Source of the DNA: an uncultured Polaribacter sp.
GTDB lineage: Bacteria; Bacteroidota; Bacteroidia; Flavobacteriales; Flavobacteriaceae
Reading direction: 5' to 3'
NCBI RefSeq assembly: GCF_947497125.1
Contig: NZ_CANMFI010000001.1
Coordinates: 62,001 to 126,000 of the forward strand
DNA length: 64,000 bases
Each line of letters begins with the position of its first letter. Within the stretch, counting starts at the first letter, position 1. The position numbers were made by a program, and so were the translations under genes. Below, in pieces: positions 53,599 through 63,741 of this stretch. The notes under the pieces are model-generated. The model did no database searches. It was not told where the DNA came from and worked only from the letters and a program-made list of their open reading frames with translations.

Positions 53599-54573
53599 AT
53601 GAGTTTTTTTAAGAAAATTTTTTCAAAAGAAAAAAAAGAAACATTAGATAAAGGTTTAGAAAAATCTAAAGACAGTTTTTTAGGTAAATTGTCTAAAGCT
53701 GTTGCGGGTAAATCTAAAGTAGATGCAGCTGTTTTAGATGATTTAGAAGAGGTGCTTGTAGCTTCTGATGTAGGTGTAAATACAACGCTTAAAATTATTG
53801 ACAGAATAGAAGAACGCGTTGCTAGAGATAAGTATTTAGGCACAGACGAGTTAAATAAAATTCTTAAAGAAGAAATTGCAAATTTATTGTCTGAAACCAA
53901 TACAGGTAATGAAACCGATTTTACAATTCCTAAGATTGCTGCTGATTCTAACGGGCATAAGATGCCTTATGTTTTAATGGTAGTTGGTGTAAATGGTGTA
54001 GGTAAAACAACTACTATTGGTAAGTTGGCTTCTCAATTTAAAAAACAAGGTTTAAAAGTAGTATTAGGCGCAGCAGATACTTTTAGAGCTGCTGCTATAG
54101 ATCAATTACAAGTTTGGGCAGATAGAACAGAAGTGCCTATTGTACGTCAAGAAATGGGTTCTGACCCTGCATCTGTAGCTTTTGATACACTAAAATCTGC
54201 AGTGACCCAAAATGCAGATGTAGTTATTGTAGATACAGCTGGTCGTTTACACAACAAGGTAAATTTAATGAATGAATTGACAAAAATTAAGCGTGTTATG
54301 CAGAAAGTAGTTGCAGATGCACCACACGATGTTTTGTTAGTTTTAGATGGTTCTACCGGACAAAATGCTTTTGAACAAGCAAAACAATTTACCAAAGCAA
54401 CAGAAGTTACCTCGTTGGCAGTTACAAAATTAGACGGTACAGCAAAAGGTGGCGTAGTAATCGGAATTTCTGATCAGTTTCAAATTCCTGTAAAATATAT
54501 TGGCGTAGGAGAAGGAATAGATGATTTACAAGTTTTTAATAAATTCGAATTTGTAGATTCCTTTTTTAAATAG
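53599..54573 (+). CDS. ftsY: SRP receptor FtsY
   Basis: 324 residues. The NG GTPase has P-loop GVNGVGKTT from Gly130, ADTFRAAA, VDTAGR and TKLDGTAKGG. The N-terminal stretch is short and lysine-rich (FFKKIFSKEKKE) with an amphipathic helix, for membrane contact. It docks the ribosome-SRP complex at the Sec translocon. The chosen ATG gives the usual N terminus MSFFKKIFSK; a 14-residue upstream extension is rejected. Clusters with ribosomal genes here, as common in Bacteroidota. Confidence 0.96.
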   Translation: MSFFKKIFSKEKKETLDKGLEKSKDSFLGKLSKAVAGKSKVDAAVLDDLEEVLVASDVGVNTTLKIIDRIEERVARDKYLGTDELNKILKEEIANLLSETNTGNETDFTIPKIAADSNGHKMPYVLMVVGVNGVGKTTTIGKLASQFKKQGLKVVLGAADTFRAAAIDQLQVWADRTEVPIVRQEMGSDPASVAFDTLKSAVTQNADVVIVDTAGRLHNKVNLMNELTKIKRVMQKVVADAPHDVLLVLDGSTGQNAFEQAKQFTKATEVTSLAVTKLDGTAKGGVVIGISDQFQIPVKYIGVGEGIDDLQVFNKFEFVDSFFK

Positions 54574-54599
54574 TATTCTATCATAGAACAATCAACATT

Positions 54600-54625
54600 A
54601 AAGCTCTTACATAGAGCTTTTTTTT
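54600..54625 (+). terminator. Rho-independent terminator after ftsY
   Basis: Perfect 8-bp stem AAAGCTCT/AGAGCTTT with loop TACAT and at least eight T. Confidence 0.9.
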
Positions 54626-54671
54626 ATTATACAACTTTGTAAAGCCTCTTTAAAAGTAGTTAATTTAGCTT

Positions 54672-54679
54672 TATATTTG
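54672..54679 (+). promoter_or_regulatory. Predicted -7 element (TATATTTG) for rimO
   Basis: Exact TAnnTTTG 19 bases before the rimO ATG, just after the ftsY terminator. The -33 box is not clear. Confidence 0.5.
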
Positions 54680-54698
54680 CAGTCAGAAAAAAAACAAT

Positions 54699-56051
54699 AT
54701 GCGTACAAAAACCAGTAAACAAAATAAAATTAACGTAGTTACTTTAGGCTGCTCTAAAAACGTTTACGATAGTGAAGTTTTAATGGGACAATTGAAAGCC
54801 AATGGCAAAGATGTAGTGCATGAAGATGAAAATGACGATGGCAATATTGTAGTTATTAATACCTGCGGTTTTATTGGCAAAGCCAAAGAAGAATCTATAG
54901 ATACTATTTTGCATTATGCGCAAAGAAAAGAAGCTGGCGAAATAGACAAAGTTTTTGTTTCTGGATGTTTAAGTGAAAGGTACAAGCCAGATTTAGAAAA
55001 AGAAATTACCAACGTAGATCAGTATTTTGGTACGCATGATTTGCCAAACTTATTACAAGCTTTAGAAGCAGATTATAAGCATGAATTGATTGGAGAGCGT
55101 TTAACAACGACTCCAAAACATTATGCATATCTAAAAATAGCAGAAGGTTGCGATAGACCTTGTTCTTTTTGTGCAATTCCGCTTATGCGAGGAAAACACG
55201 TATCTACACCAATTGAAAATTTGGTTACCGAAGCAACCAAACTTGCCGAAAAAGGGATTAAAGAAATTATGCTAATTGCACAAGATTTAACCTATTACGG
55301 TTTAGATATTTATAAAAAACGTGCACTTGCAGACTTATTAATTGCGTTGACAAAAGTAGAGGGTATAGAGTGGATTAGAATGCATTATGCTTTTCCAACA
55401 GGTTTTCCGATGGATGTTTTAGAGGTGATGAAAAACGAACCTAAAGTATGTAATTATTTAGACATACCCTTGCAACACATTAATACAGAGTTGTTAAAAT
55501 CGATGAAACGTGGTACAACACATGAGAAAACAACTGCTTTAATACATAAATTTAGGGAAATAGTGCCAGAAATGGCTATAAGAACTACTTTAATAGTTGG
55601 GTATCCAGGAGAAACAGAAGAAATGTTTCAAGAGCTTAAAGATTGGGTAGAAGAGATGCGTTTCGAGCGTTTAGGTGCTTTTGAATATTCTCACGAAGAA
55701 AATACTGGCGCATATGTTTTAGATGATAATGTGCCCGCAGAAGTAAAGTTTAGAAGAGTTAATGAAATTATGGAGGTACAATCTCAAATTTCTTGGGAAT
55801 TGAATCAACAGAAAATAGGAAAAACATTTAAATGTTTGTTTGACAGAAAAGACGGTGAGTTTTTCTATGGTAGAACAGAATCTGATTCGCCAGACGTAGA
55901 CAACGATGTTTTGGTAGATGCCAAAGAACACTATATAAAAATTGGCGAGTTTATAGATGTTAAAATTTATGATGCCGGAGATTACGATTTGTATGGTACT
56001 CCTGTAAAAAGACAAGAGAAGCCAATGCCTTTGCATCAAAAAAGAAAATAG
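54699..56051 (+). CDS. rimO: Ribosomal protein S12 methylthiotransferase RimO
   Basis: 450 residues. An N-terminal MTTase domain (TLGCSKNVYDSE and later Cys residues INTCGFIG and VSGCLSE for a second iron-sulfur cluster), a radical SAM core with Cys151, Cys155 and Cys158 in CDRPCSFC, and a C-terminal TRAM domain. It methylthiolates an Asp in S12. The TLGCSKNxxDSE signature favours RimO over MiaB. It stands alone between terminators and bshC. Confidence 0.95.
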   Translation: MRTKTSKQNKINVVTLGCSKNVYDSEVLMGQLKANGKDVVHEDENDDGNIVVINTCGFIGKAKEESIDTILHYAQRKEAGEIDKVFVSGCLSERYKPDLEKEITNVDQYFGTHDLPNLLQALEADYKHELIGERLTTTPKHYAYLKIAEGCDRPCSFCAIPLMRGKHVSTPIENLVTEATKLAEKGIKEIMLIAQDLTYYGLDIYKKRALADLLIALTKVEGIEWIRMHYAFPTGFPMDVLEVMKNEPKVCNYLDIPLQHINTELLKSMKRGTTHEKTTALIHKFREIVPEMAIRTTLIVGYPGETEEMFQELKDWVEEMRFERLGAFEYSHEENTGAYVLDDNVPAEVKFRRVNEIMEVQSQISWELNQQKIGKTFKCLFDRKDGEFFYGRTESDSPDVDNDVLVDAKEHYIKIGEFIDVKIYDAGDYDLYGTPVKRQEKPMPLHQKRK

Positions 56052-56195
56052 AAGTTACAGAAAAGTAATCATTATTTTTATAAGGTGTTTTCTAAAATTA
56101 AGATGGTATTTAAATCGTCTAATAGGTGCTTTTTAAGATAACAAAAACAAAAAACAGTTGTATTTTTAGTTTTTAACAAAGAACAATTAAGAGAA

Positions 56196-57788
56196 ATGAA
56201 AGTAACTCATATACCTTATAAACAAACTGGTTTTTTTTCTAAAACCATGCTAGATTATCTTAACAAAACAGCATCTATAGCTCCATTTTATAATAATTTT
56301 CCAGATATAACAGGTTTTCATAATCAGATAGAAGAGAAAGAGAAATCTTTTCGGTTACAATCTCGATTGGTATTATCATCTGCTTTAAAAGAACAATACA
56401 ATAACTTTAATACTTCTTTAAAGACAGCAGATAATATAGCTTCTTTAAAGGATAAAAATACGTTTACAATAACTACAGGTCACCAGTTAAATTTATTTAC
56501 TGGGCCTTTGTACTTTTTGTATAAAATTATTTCTACGATTAATTTATGCAAAGAATTAAAACTAAAATTTCCTTCTAAAAATTTTGTACCAATTTATTGG
56601 ATGGCTTCTGAAGATCATGATTTCGATGAAATTAATTATTTTAATTTTGATGGTAAAAAAGTAAGCTGGAATTATGAAGATGGTGGTGCAGTTGGTCGAT
56701 TTTCTACCGAAAGTTTAGAAGCAGTCTTTGCAGTTTTTTCGGATCATTTGGGCAGTTCTAAAAATGCACTTTTTTTAAAACAACTTTTTTCTGATGCCTA
56801 TTTAAAACATACAACTTTAACATCGGCAACACGGTATATTGCTAACGAATTGTTTGCTGACGATGGCTTGGTTATTATAGATGCAGACGATAAAAATTTA
56901 AAAGAACTATTTGTGCCTTTTGTAAAAGATGAGTTTGAAAATAAAACGTCATTTACAGCAGTTAGCAAAACGATTAAAGATTTAGAAAAGGAATATAAAA
57001 TTCAGGTGAACCCTAGAGAAATTAATTTATTTTATTTAGGAAAACATTATCGAGAACGCATTGTTTTAGAGCAAGGAATTTATAAGGTTAATAATACAGA
57101 TATAGTTTTTACAAAAGACGAAATAATTAAAGAGTTAGTAAATAACCCAGAAAACTTTTCGCCAAATGTAATTATGCGTCCGCTTTATCAAGAGGTAATT
57201 TTACCAAACATCTGTTATATTGGTGGTGGTGGCGAAATTGCTTATTGGCTAGAGTTAAAAGCGTATTTTAATAAAGTTAATGTTCCTTTTCCGGTATTGT
57301 TGTTAAGAAATTCTGTTCAAATTATAGAAAGCAATCAACAGAAAAAGTTACAAAAATTAAATATTTCTATTCAAGAACTCTTTTTGAGTCAGCATCAATT
57401 AATTGCAAATAAAGTAATTGAAAACGCCAACTTAGAAATAGATTTTGATGAAAAAATAGCTTTTTTAGAGCAACAATTTTTAGAGTTAAAGCAGGTTGCT
57501 AAACTAACAGATGTAACTTTTATAAATGCTGTAAACGCCCAAGAAAGAAAACAAGTTAAAGGACTACAAAACTTGCAAAAAAGATTGCTAAAAGCAGAAA
57601 AAAGGCGTCAAAAAGATTTAGTAGTAAGAATAAGTGAATTGCAAAATAAAATTTTACCAAACCAATCATTAGAGGAACGTCAGCGAAACTTTTCTGATTA
57701 TTATCTTTCTTACGGAAGTACTTTTGTAGAAGTTTTAAAAGAGGTTTTACAGCCTTTAAAATTAGAATTTACAGTAATAGAATTATGA
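56196..57788 (+). CDS. bshC: Putative cysteine ligase BshC (bacillithiol synthesis)
   Basis: 530 residues. Features are TTGHQLNLFTGPLYFLYKI, PIYWMASEDHDFDEINYF, MRPLYQEVILPNICYIGGGGEIAYWLELK and a long C-terminal coiled coil (about 375-500). These match BshC, the last enzyme of bacillithiol synthesis, which adds cysteine to glucosaminyl-malate. BshA and BshB are not in the window. It overlaps the rlmF start by 4 bases (ATGA), so the two are probably co-translated. Confidence 0.92.
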   Translation: MKVTHIPYKQTGFFSKTMLDYLNKTASIAPFYNNFPDITGFHNQIEEKEKSFRLQSRLVLSSALKEQYNNFNTSLKTADNIASLKDKNTFTITTGHQLNLFTGPLYFLYKIISTINLCKELKLKFPSKNFVPIYWMASEDHDFDEINYFNFDGKKVSWNYEDGGAVGRFSTESLEAVFAVFSDHLGSSKNALFLKQLFSDAYLKHTTLTSATRYIANELFADDGLVIIDADDKNLKELFVPFVKDEFENKTSFTAVSKTIKDLEKEYKIQVNPREINLFYLGKHYRERIVLEQGIYKVNNTDIVFTKDEIIKELVNNPENFSPNVIMRPLYQEVILPNICYIGGGGEIAYWLELKAYFNKVNVPFPVLLLRNSVQIIESNQQKKLQKLNISIQELFLSQHQLIANKVIENANLEIDFDEKIAFLEQQFLELKQVAKLTDVTFINAVNAQERKQVKGLQNLQKRLLKAEKRRQKDLVVRISELQNKILPNQSLEERQRNFSDYYLSYGSTFVEVLKEVLQPLKLEFTVIEL

Positions 57789-58642
57789 GTAAAGATAAAG
57801 GACTACATCCTAAAAATAGGTTTAATAAAGGTTATGAGTTTGAGAAGTTAATTCTTTTAAATCCGGCCTTAAAAGAATTTGTAATTACCAATCAGTATAA
57901 CAGCGTAACAATCGACTTTTCGAATCCGAAGGCAGTAAAAGAATTAAATAAAGCATTATTATTCTCGTATGATGTAATTTCTAATTGGAATTTTCCTGAC
58001 CAAAATTTATGTCCGCCAATACCTGGTAGATTAGATTATATTCATCATTTAGCATCACTTTTAAAAGATGAAAAAGATGTGAAAATATTAGACATTGGTA
58101 CAGGAGCAACCTGTGTTTATCCTTTATTAGGTGTTGCAGAATATAATTGGGATTTTGTTGCAACAGATATCGATTTAGATTCTTTAGATACCGCACAAGA
58201 TATTATTGATGACAATCATTTAACATCAAAAATTAATTTGCGCCAGCAGTTTGATGAATCTAAGATATTAGCAAATATTATAGAGAAAACAGACTCCTTT
58301 TCTGCAGTGATGTGCAATCCACCGTTTTATAAGTCTGCAGAAGAAGCACAAGGCGCTAATAAAAGAAAGAATAAGAATCTAGGCAATAGTGCGGTTCGTA
58401 ATTTTTCTGGAAATAATAATGAATTATGGTATGTTGGTGGCGAAAAGGCTTTTTTACACAACTATCTGTATGAAAGTACGCTTTATAAAAATTCTAGTAA
58501 GTGGTTTACAAGCTTGGTTTCTAAAAAAGAGAATGTAGAGAGTTTAACAATTTCTTCAAAAAAATTAGGGGTTAAAGAGTTTAATGTTATTTCTATGAAT
58601 CAAGGAAATAAAGTGACAAGAGTTGTCGCTTGGAGGTTTTAA
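57785..58642 (+). CDS. rlmF: 23S rRNA (adenine(1618)-N(6))-methyltransferase RlmF
   Basis: 285 residues. SAM-binding region ILDIGTGATCVYPLLG, catalytic motif CNPPFYKS (NPPF of N6-adenine methylases), and HPKNRFNKGYEFE-like start (LHPKNRFNKGY). Methylates adenine 1618 of 23S rRNA. The rRNA target is by family. Coupled to bshC by a 4-base overlap. Confidence 0.93.
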   Translation: MSKDKGLHPKNRFNKGYEFEKLILLNPALKEFVITNQYNSVTIDFSNPKAVKELNKALLFSYDVISNWNFPDQNLCPPIPGRLDYIHHLASLLKDEKDVKILDIGTGATCVYPLLGVAEYNWDFVATDIDLDSLDTAQDIIDDNHLTSKINLRQQFDESKILANIIEKTDSFSAVMCNPPFYKSAEEAQGANKRKNKNLGNSAVRNFSGNNNELWYVGGEKAFLHNYLYESTLYKNSSKWFTSLVSKKENVESLTISSKKLGVKEFNVISMNQGNKVTRVVAWRF

Positions 58643-58663
58643 ATAAACCTAATTCATAAAAAA

Positions 58664-58691
58664 AAACCGCTATCTAATTAGATAGCGGTTT
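58664..58691. terminator. Bidirectional terminator between rlmF and lon
   Basis: Perfect 28-bp palindrome with arms AAACCGCTATCTAA and TTAGATAGCGGTTT. On the minus strand A-rich sequence before it becomes a T tract, serving lon; on the plus strand the arm itself ends in TTT. The convergent genes end within 22 and 7 bases of it. Confidence 0.85.
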
Positions 58692-58697
58692 GTGGTT

Positions 58698-61151
58698 TTA
58701 AGCTAATTTTTTAGCATTTTTTACTTTTTGTTTGGTAAGTGCAATTGCAATTACCTCTTTCATTTCAGTTACGTAATGAAAAGTTAACCCTTTCAAATAA
58801 CTTTCTTTTATTTCTAAAATATCTTTTTCGTTTTCTTTACACAAAATAATTTCTTTAATATTTGCTCTTTTTGCAGCAAGTATTTTTTCTTTAATACCAC
58901 CTACAGGTAAAACTTTGCCTCTTAAAGTAATTTCGCCAGTCATGGCTAATTTGTTTTTAATTTTACGCTGTGTAAATGACGAAACTAAAGAAGTTAACAT
59001 CGTAATACCAGCACTTGGCCCGTCTTTTGGTGTAGCGCCTTCTGGTACATGTATGTGTACATTGTATTTGTCTAAAATTGCTGGCTTAATACCAAATTCT
59101 TCTGCGTTAGATTTTATGTATTGCATTGCAATTGTTGCAGATTCTTTCATTACAGTACCTAAATTACCAGTAATAGAAAGTGTACCTTTTCCTTTAGATA
59201 AGATAGATTCTATAAATAAGATATCTCCACCAACTTGCGTCCATGCTAAACCAGTAACAACACCGGCAACCTCATTATTTTCAAATTTATCTCTATTTCT
59301 AGGCGTACCTAATATTTCTTCTATTTTTTCTGATGATAAAGCAATATCATAGTCTTCTTCTAAAGCAATTGATTTAGCAGCAAAACGAACTACTTTCGCA
59401 ATCTTTTTTTCGAGTCCTCTAACACCAGATTCTCTTGTGTATCCTTCAACAATTAATTCTAGTTGTTTTTTGCCTAATTTTAAATGTTTACTATCTAAGC
59501 CATGTTCTTTTAGTTGTTTTGGTAACAAATGCCTTTTAGCAATCTCTACCTTTTCTTCTATAGTATAGCCAGTAACATTAATAATTTCCATTCGGTCTCT
59601 TAAAGCCCAAGGTATTTGTCCTAAATTATTAGCTGTAGCTATAAATAGTATTTTAGATAAATCATACCCAACTTCTAGATAGTTATCGTAAAAACTTTCA
59701 TTTTGCTCTGGGTCTAAAACTTCTAACATTGCCGATGAAGGGTCTCCTTGATGACTTTGACTTAGCTTGTCAATTTCATCTAACACAAAAACCGGATTAG
59801 AAGTTTTGGCTTTTTTTAAGTTCTGAATTAAACGACCTGGCATTGCACCGATATATGTTTTTCTGTGGCCTCTTATTTCAGCTTCATCTCTTAAGCCTCC
59901 TAAAGACATTCTAACATATTTACGCCCTAAAGCTTCTGCAACCGATTTTCCTAAAGATGTTTTTCCAACTCCAGGAGGTCCGTATAAACAGATAATTGGA
60001 GACTTCATATCTCCTCTTAATTTTAAAACAGCCAAATGTTCTATAATTCTTTCTTTTACTTTTTCTAAGCCAAAATGTTCTCTATCTAAAACTTTAGTAG
60101 CAACTTTTAAATCGAATTTGTCTTTAGAGTAAACACCCCAAGGTAACTCTAAAAGTAGTTCTAAATAACTTCTTTGAACCCCATATTCTGCTGCTTGTGG
60201 GTTCATTCTTTTTAATCTATTTAGTTCTTTTTCAAAAGTTTCGGCAACTTCTTTATTCCATTTTTTACTTTTTGCCTTAGTGCGCATTTCCTCTAGCTCT
60301 TCATCGTTAGAAACGCCGCCTAATTCTTCTTGAATGGTTTTTAATTGTTGATTTAAATAATATTCTCTTTGTTGCTGATCTAGATCTTCACGTGTTTTAG
60401 ATTGAATATCATTACGTAGTTTTAATTTTTGTAACTCTTTATTTAAGTTTGTTAAAGCTAATAACGCACGTTCTTTTAAATTATCTTTCTCTAAAATTAG
60501 TTGTTTTTGAGCAACTGTTAAATCCATATTAGAAGAAATAAAATTCACCAAAAAAGCGTCTGATTTTATATTTTTTATAGCAAAAGAAGCTTCCGAAGGT
60601 AACATCGGGTTTTCTTTAATAACTTCTAAAGATTGCTCTTTAATAGATTCTATAATTGCTTCAAATTCTTTAACATTTTCTACTTCCTTATCATCAATAG
60701 CCTCTTTTACAGTTGCTTTTAAATAAGGTTTGTCTTGTATAATTGCATCAATTTTAAAACGTTTTTTACCCTGAATAATAACAGTAGTGTTACCGTCTGG
60801 CATTTTTAAAACACGTAAAATTTGAGCAACCACACCAGTTGTATGAATGTCTTTTAAGCTAGGTTTTTCTTCTTCTTCATTTTTTTGAGCAACAACACCT
60901 ATTACTTTGTCTCCTTTATTGGCATCTTTAATCAATTGTATAGATGTATCTCTACCTGCTGTAATAGGTATTACAACGCCAGGAAAAAGTACCGTATTTC
61001 TTAAAGGTAAAATAGGCAATATTTCGGGTACACTTTCTTTGTTAATAATTTCCTCATCTTCAGGAGTCATTAAAGGTATTAACTCAGAATCTTCGTTTAA
61101 CATGCTGTTAAGCGACATATTGTCTAAATGCATTATTTTTGGTTTGCTCAT
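58698..61151 (-). CDS. lon: ATP-dependent protease Lon
   Basis: 817 residues. A substrate-binding N domain (about 40-240: [14 protein letters not shown]), coiled coil, AAA+ module with Walker [10 protein letters not shown], and a C-terminal serine/lysine protease with Ser713 in DGPSAG and Lys756 in GGIKEK. Degrades misfolded proteins and regulators. Length is slightly longer than E. coli Lon (784). Upstream inverted repeats TGTCA-type suggest control by a dimeric regulator. Confidence 0.97.
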   Translation of the reverse strand: MSKPKIMHLDNMSLNSMLNEDSELIPLMTPEDEEIINKESVPEILPILPLRNTVLFPGVVIPITAGRDTSIQLIKDANKGDKVIGVVAQKNEEEEKPSLKDIHTTGVVAQILRVLKMPDGNTTVIIQGKKRFKIDAIIQDKPYLKATVKEAIDDKEVENVKEFEAIIESIKEQSLEVIKENPMLPSEASFAIKNIKSDAFLVNFISSNMDLTVAQKQLILEKDNLKERALLALTNLNKELQKLKLRNDIQSKTREDLDQQQREYYLNQQLKTIQEELGGVSNDEELEEMRTKAKSKKWNKEVAETFEKELNRLKRMNPQAAEYGVQRSYLELLLELPWGVYSKDKFDLKVATKVLDREHFGLEKVKERIIEHLAVLKLRGDMKSPIICLYGPPGVGKTSLGKSVAEALGRKYVRMSLGGLRDEAEIRGHRKTYIGAMPGRLIQNLKKAKTSNPVFVLDEIDKLSQSHQGDPSSAMLEVLDPEQNESFYDNYLEVGYDLSKILFIATANNLGQIPWALRDRMEIINVTGYTIEEKVEIAKRHLLPKQLKEHGLDSKHLKLGKKQLELIVEGYTRESGVRGLEKKIAKVVRFAAKSIALEEDYDIALSSEKIEEILGTPRNRDKFENNEVAGVVTGLAWTQVGGDILFIESILSKGKGTLSITGNLGTVMKESATIAMQYIKSNAEEFGIKPAILDKYNVHIHVPEGATPKDGPSAGITMLTSLVSSFTQRKIKNKLAMTGEITLRGKVLPVGGIKEKILAAKRANIKEIILCKENEKDILEIKESYLKGLTFHYVTEMKEVIAIALTKQKVKNAKKLA

Positions 61152-61164
61152 AGTATTGTATATC

Positions 61165-61208
61165 TGTCATACTGACATTGATTTTGCTAAAGTATAAAAG
61201 CAATGTCA
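61165..61208. promoter_or_regulatory. Overlapping inverted repeats upstream of lon
   Basis: TGTCA-TAC-TGACA (61165-61177) and a wider pair TGACATTG (61173-61180) with CAATGTCA (61201-61208). Between them on the minus strand lies TATACTTTAG, a near -7 element, so the repeats flank the predicted lon promoter. This looks like an operator for a dimeric regulator; the regulator is unknown. Confidence 0.5.
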
Positions 61209-61434
61209 ATTTTAAATTTTTAATTATCTGATAATCAATATTTTTATTATAATTAAATGATATTGTTTAATCATAAAAACAATTGTTGTGCCAAAGGATT
61301 TAATATCTTGTTTTTTTATAAAACATCTTTAAATCATAACGATTAAAAATAAAGTGTGTACTTTTATAATCAAAAGACAGTTATTTCTATTGTAAATAAA
61401 TTTAGGGTAACTCTATTAAATTAACTCTATTAAT

Positions 61435-62178
61435 ATGAACACAATTATAAAAAAGGTCCTCTTATTAAATTTTATTTTTATAATAACCACATCTTTAAGT
61501 GCTCAAAATTGGTTTTCTGGCAATAAAAAAATAAAAGGAAATGGAGTCCTATTAAAAGAAGTTAGAGAGGTGCCTAACTATAAAGAGATTTCGATTGGCG
61601 GATTTTTCGAAGTTGTTTTGGTTTCTGGTAAACAAGGAAAAATTGACATTGAGGCAGAAGAAAATTTGATGGCTTACATAACAACAGAAGTTACAGACAG
61701 AGTTTTAAAAATAAATTTTAAAAAACACACAAACATCAATGCTACTAAAAAAATGCAACTTTTGGTTCCCTACAAAGGTTTAGAAGGTGTTGCAATTGGC
61801 GGTTCTGGTAGTGTTTCTAGCAATCATATAATAGATACAAATAACTTTAATATATCAATTGCAGGCTCTGGCGGTTTAAATCTTTCTTTAAAGGTTGTAA
61901 ATGTAACTACCTCAATTAGTGGTTCTGGTACGATAGATTTACAGGGTAGTACAGAAAATTTAAATTGCTCAATTGCAGGTTCTGGGTCAGTAAATGCCTA
62001 TGATTTAAAAGCAGACAAAGTAAGTATAAATATAGCGGGTTCTGGTAGCGTTAAAACCACTGCTATCACAAAATTAAAATCTAAATTAGTGGGTTCTGGG
62101 AATGTTTATTATAAAGGAAAACCAAATAAAATAGATACAAAATCGGTAGGTTCTGGTAGTGCATTTAATCGAAATTAA
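61435..62178 (+). CDS. DUF2807 head GIN domain surface protein
   Basis: 247 residues with a signal peptide (cleavage near LSAQ-N). The rest is a right-handed beta-helix-like DUF2807 domain with about seven copies of a GSGS-type turn (IGGSGSV, IAGSGG, ISGSGT, IAGSGSV, IAGSGSV, VGSGNV, VGSGSA). These repeats form the coil turns. Proteins of this family are thought to be cell-surface or periplasmic; the ligand is not known. It is divergent from lon across a 283-base spacer. Confidence 0.9.
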   Translation: MNTIIKKVLLLNFIFIITTSLSAQNWFSGNKKIKGNGVLLKEVREVPNYKEISIGGFFEVVLVSGKQGKIDIEAEENLMAYITTEVTDRVLKINFKKHTNINATKKMQLLVPYKGLEGVAIGGSGSVSSNHIIDTNNFNISIAGSGGLNLSLKVVNVTTSISGSGTIDLQGSTENLNCSIAGSGSVNAYDLKADKVSINIAGSGSVKTTAITKLKSKLVGSGNVYYKGKPNKIDTKSVGSGSAFNRN

Positions 62179-62197
62179 TATGTAACAGCTTCTTTAT

Positions 62198-63013
62198 TTA
62201 AGGCCACCAGATTAGAAAGAATTTTTCAATCTCTCCATTTTTCTTTTTTAACCAACAAAGCGGTGTAGTTTGTTTTGTTAAATATCCATCAGTTTTGGTA
62301 ACAAAATCGTTATAATTTAGCCAGTTTACGGTTTTATGAGGAATGGTAATCCAATCTTTTTTTACAGGAATAAAAAACTTACAATTTTCGAACTGTTTTA
62401 GTTCTTTTCTATTTATATAAAAACCAGCAATGCAATTCTCGTCTAAATGATTTAAAGTAATATCTTTACTTGCAAAGGGCATAAATAATTGCCCCATAAA
62501 ATAAACTTGTTGTTGTATGTTTTTAGCATTTAGGTTGATGTTTTTTAAATATGAATCACTTTCTTTAGAGTAGAGAAGTGGCAGTTGTTTTTCTTTTAGT
62601 TTCTTAATTTTTTCTAACAAAGAATCTTTTCTGTTAGGGCCAATAAAATGAGCTATTTCAGAATTGCCAACACTAGCATCGTACAAATAAAATTTATAGA
62701 CAATTTCTAAATGAATGGGTTGTTTTTCTTTTAAAAGAATGCAATCTAACTCACCTAAAGTAATTTTTTCTTTTTGAATTTGAATGTTCTCGCTAATTAT
62801 TTGGATGCTTTTGTTCTGCTTCAATTCAAAAGAAACAAAACGTTCGATGTATTTACCCAATCTTAATTTTTCATCGATATCAATTGATATTTTTGATGCT
62901 TTTTTTTCAATTTCAAATTGATGAAGCTCACAAACAGCATTCTTTTTCCACAAAGTATTTGTTTGTAGAAAACCTTCATATCTTTTTTGAATTATTTTTT
63001 CTTTTTGATGCAT
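62198..63013 (-). CDS. DUF1853 family protein
   Basis: 271 residues. The central block LGELDCILL, HLEIVYKFYLY and IAHFIGPNRKDSLLEKI fits DUF1853, whose acidic residue pattern (GELD...E.K) resembles PD-(D/E)XK nuclease-like folds; that link is from memory. No partner or signal peptide is visible. It converges with the DUF2807 gene, 19 bases apart, and is divergent from the DUF2461 gene. Confidence 0.85.
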   Translation of the reverse strand: MHQKEKIIQKRYEGFLQTNTLWKKNAVCELHQFEIEKKASKISIDIDEKLRLGKYIERFVSFELKQNKSIQIISENIQIQKEKITLGELDCILLKEKQPIHLEIVYKFYLYDASVGNSEIAHFIGPNRKDSLLEKIKKLKEKQLPLLYSKESDSYLKNINLNAKNIQQQVYFMGQLFMPFASKDITLNHLDENCIAGFYINRKELKQFENCKFFIPVKKDWITIPHKTVNWLNYNDFVTKTDGYLTKQTTPLCWLKKKNGEIEKFFLIWWP

Positions 63014-63069
63014 ATAAAAACGAAGTTACAATTCTATTTTGTAAATTTAAACTTTCAAAATTCAATAAA

Positions 63070-63741
63070 ATGCCCTTCCAAGAAACAAGTTTACAATTTT
63101 TAAAAACCTTACAAAAAAATAACAATAGAGATTGGTTTACTGCCAATAAACCATCTTTTGTAAAAATTCAAAAAGAAGTAAAAGAGGTTTTTTTAGAAAT
63201 ACAATCAGATCTAGAAAAACATGATGAAATAGAAAAAATGAAAATTTATAGAATCTATAGAGATGTTCGTTTTTCTAATGATAAAACACCTTATAATCCA
63301 AGGTTAGCAGCATCTTATACAAGATTAGGCAAAGCTTTAAGAGGCGGTTATTTTTTACAAATAAAACCAGGAGAAACAATGTTGGCTGGAGGTTTTTGGC
63401 AGCCAGAAAAAGACGATTTATTAAGAATTAGAAAAGAAATTGCACAAGATGCAAGTGAATTTCGTGAAATATTAAACGATAAAAACTTTAAGAAGTATTT
63501 TGGAGGTGTTTTTAAAGGAGACGAATTAAAATCTGCACCAAGAGGTTTCGATAAAGACCATAAAGACATCGATTTATTAAGAAAGAAAGGTTTTATTGCT
63601 ATAAGAAGTTTTACAGATGCAGAAGTTTTAGCACCCAATTTTTTAAAAGAAATAGCAGATAGTTATAAGGCTTTACGACCTTTTTTTAATTTATTTAGCG
63701 ATGTTTTAACAACTAATTTAAACGGAGAATCTATCTTATAA
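63070..63741 (+). CDS. DUF2461 family protein
   Basis: 223 residues with FLKTLQKNNNRDWFTANK at the start, RIYRDVRFSNDKTPYN, GGYFLQIKPGETMLAGG and PRGFDKDHKDIDLLRKK. These match DUF2461 proteins (TIGR02453 type). Function is unknown. The chosen ATG gives the family-standard N terminus; an upstream extension is AT-rich and overlaps DUF1853. Its stop TAA shares the A with the thioesterase start (1-base overlap). Confidence 0.9.
   Translation: MPFQETSLQFLKTLQKNNNRDWFTANKPSFVKIQKEVKEVFLEIQSDLEKHDEIEKMKIYRIYRDVRFSNDKTPYNPRLAASYTRLGKALRGGYFLQIKPGETMLAGGFWQPEKDDLLRIRKEIAQDASEFREILNDKNFKKYFGGVFKGDELKSAPRGFDKDHKDIDLLRKKGFIAIRSFTDAEVLAPNFLKEIADSYKALRPFFNLFSDVLTTNLNGESIL

Noticed and set aside
58915..59352. 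145-residue plus-strand ORF inside lon
   Set aside because: Antisense to the protease domain; no family features and no promoter element.
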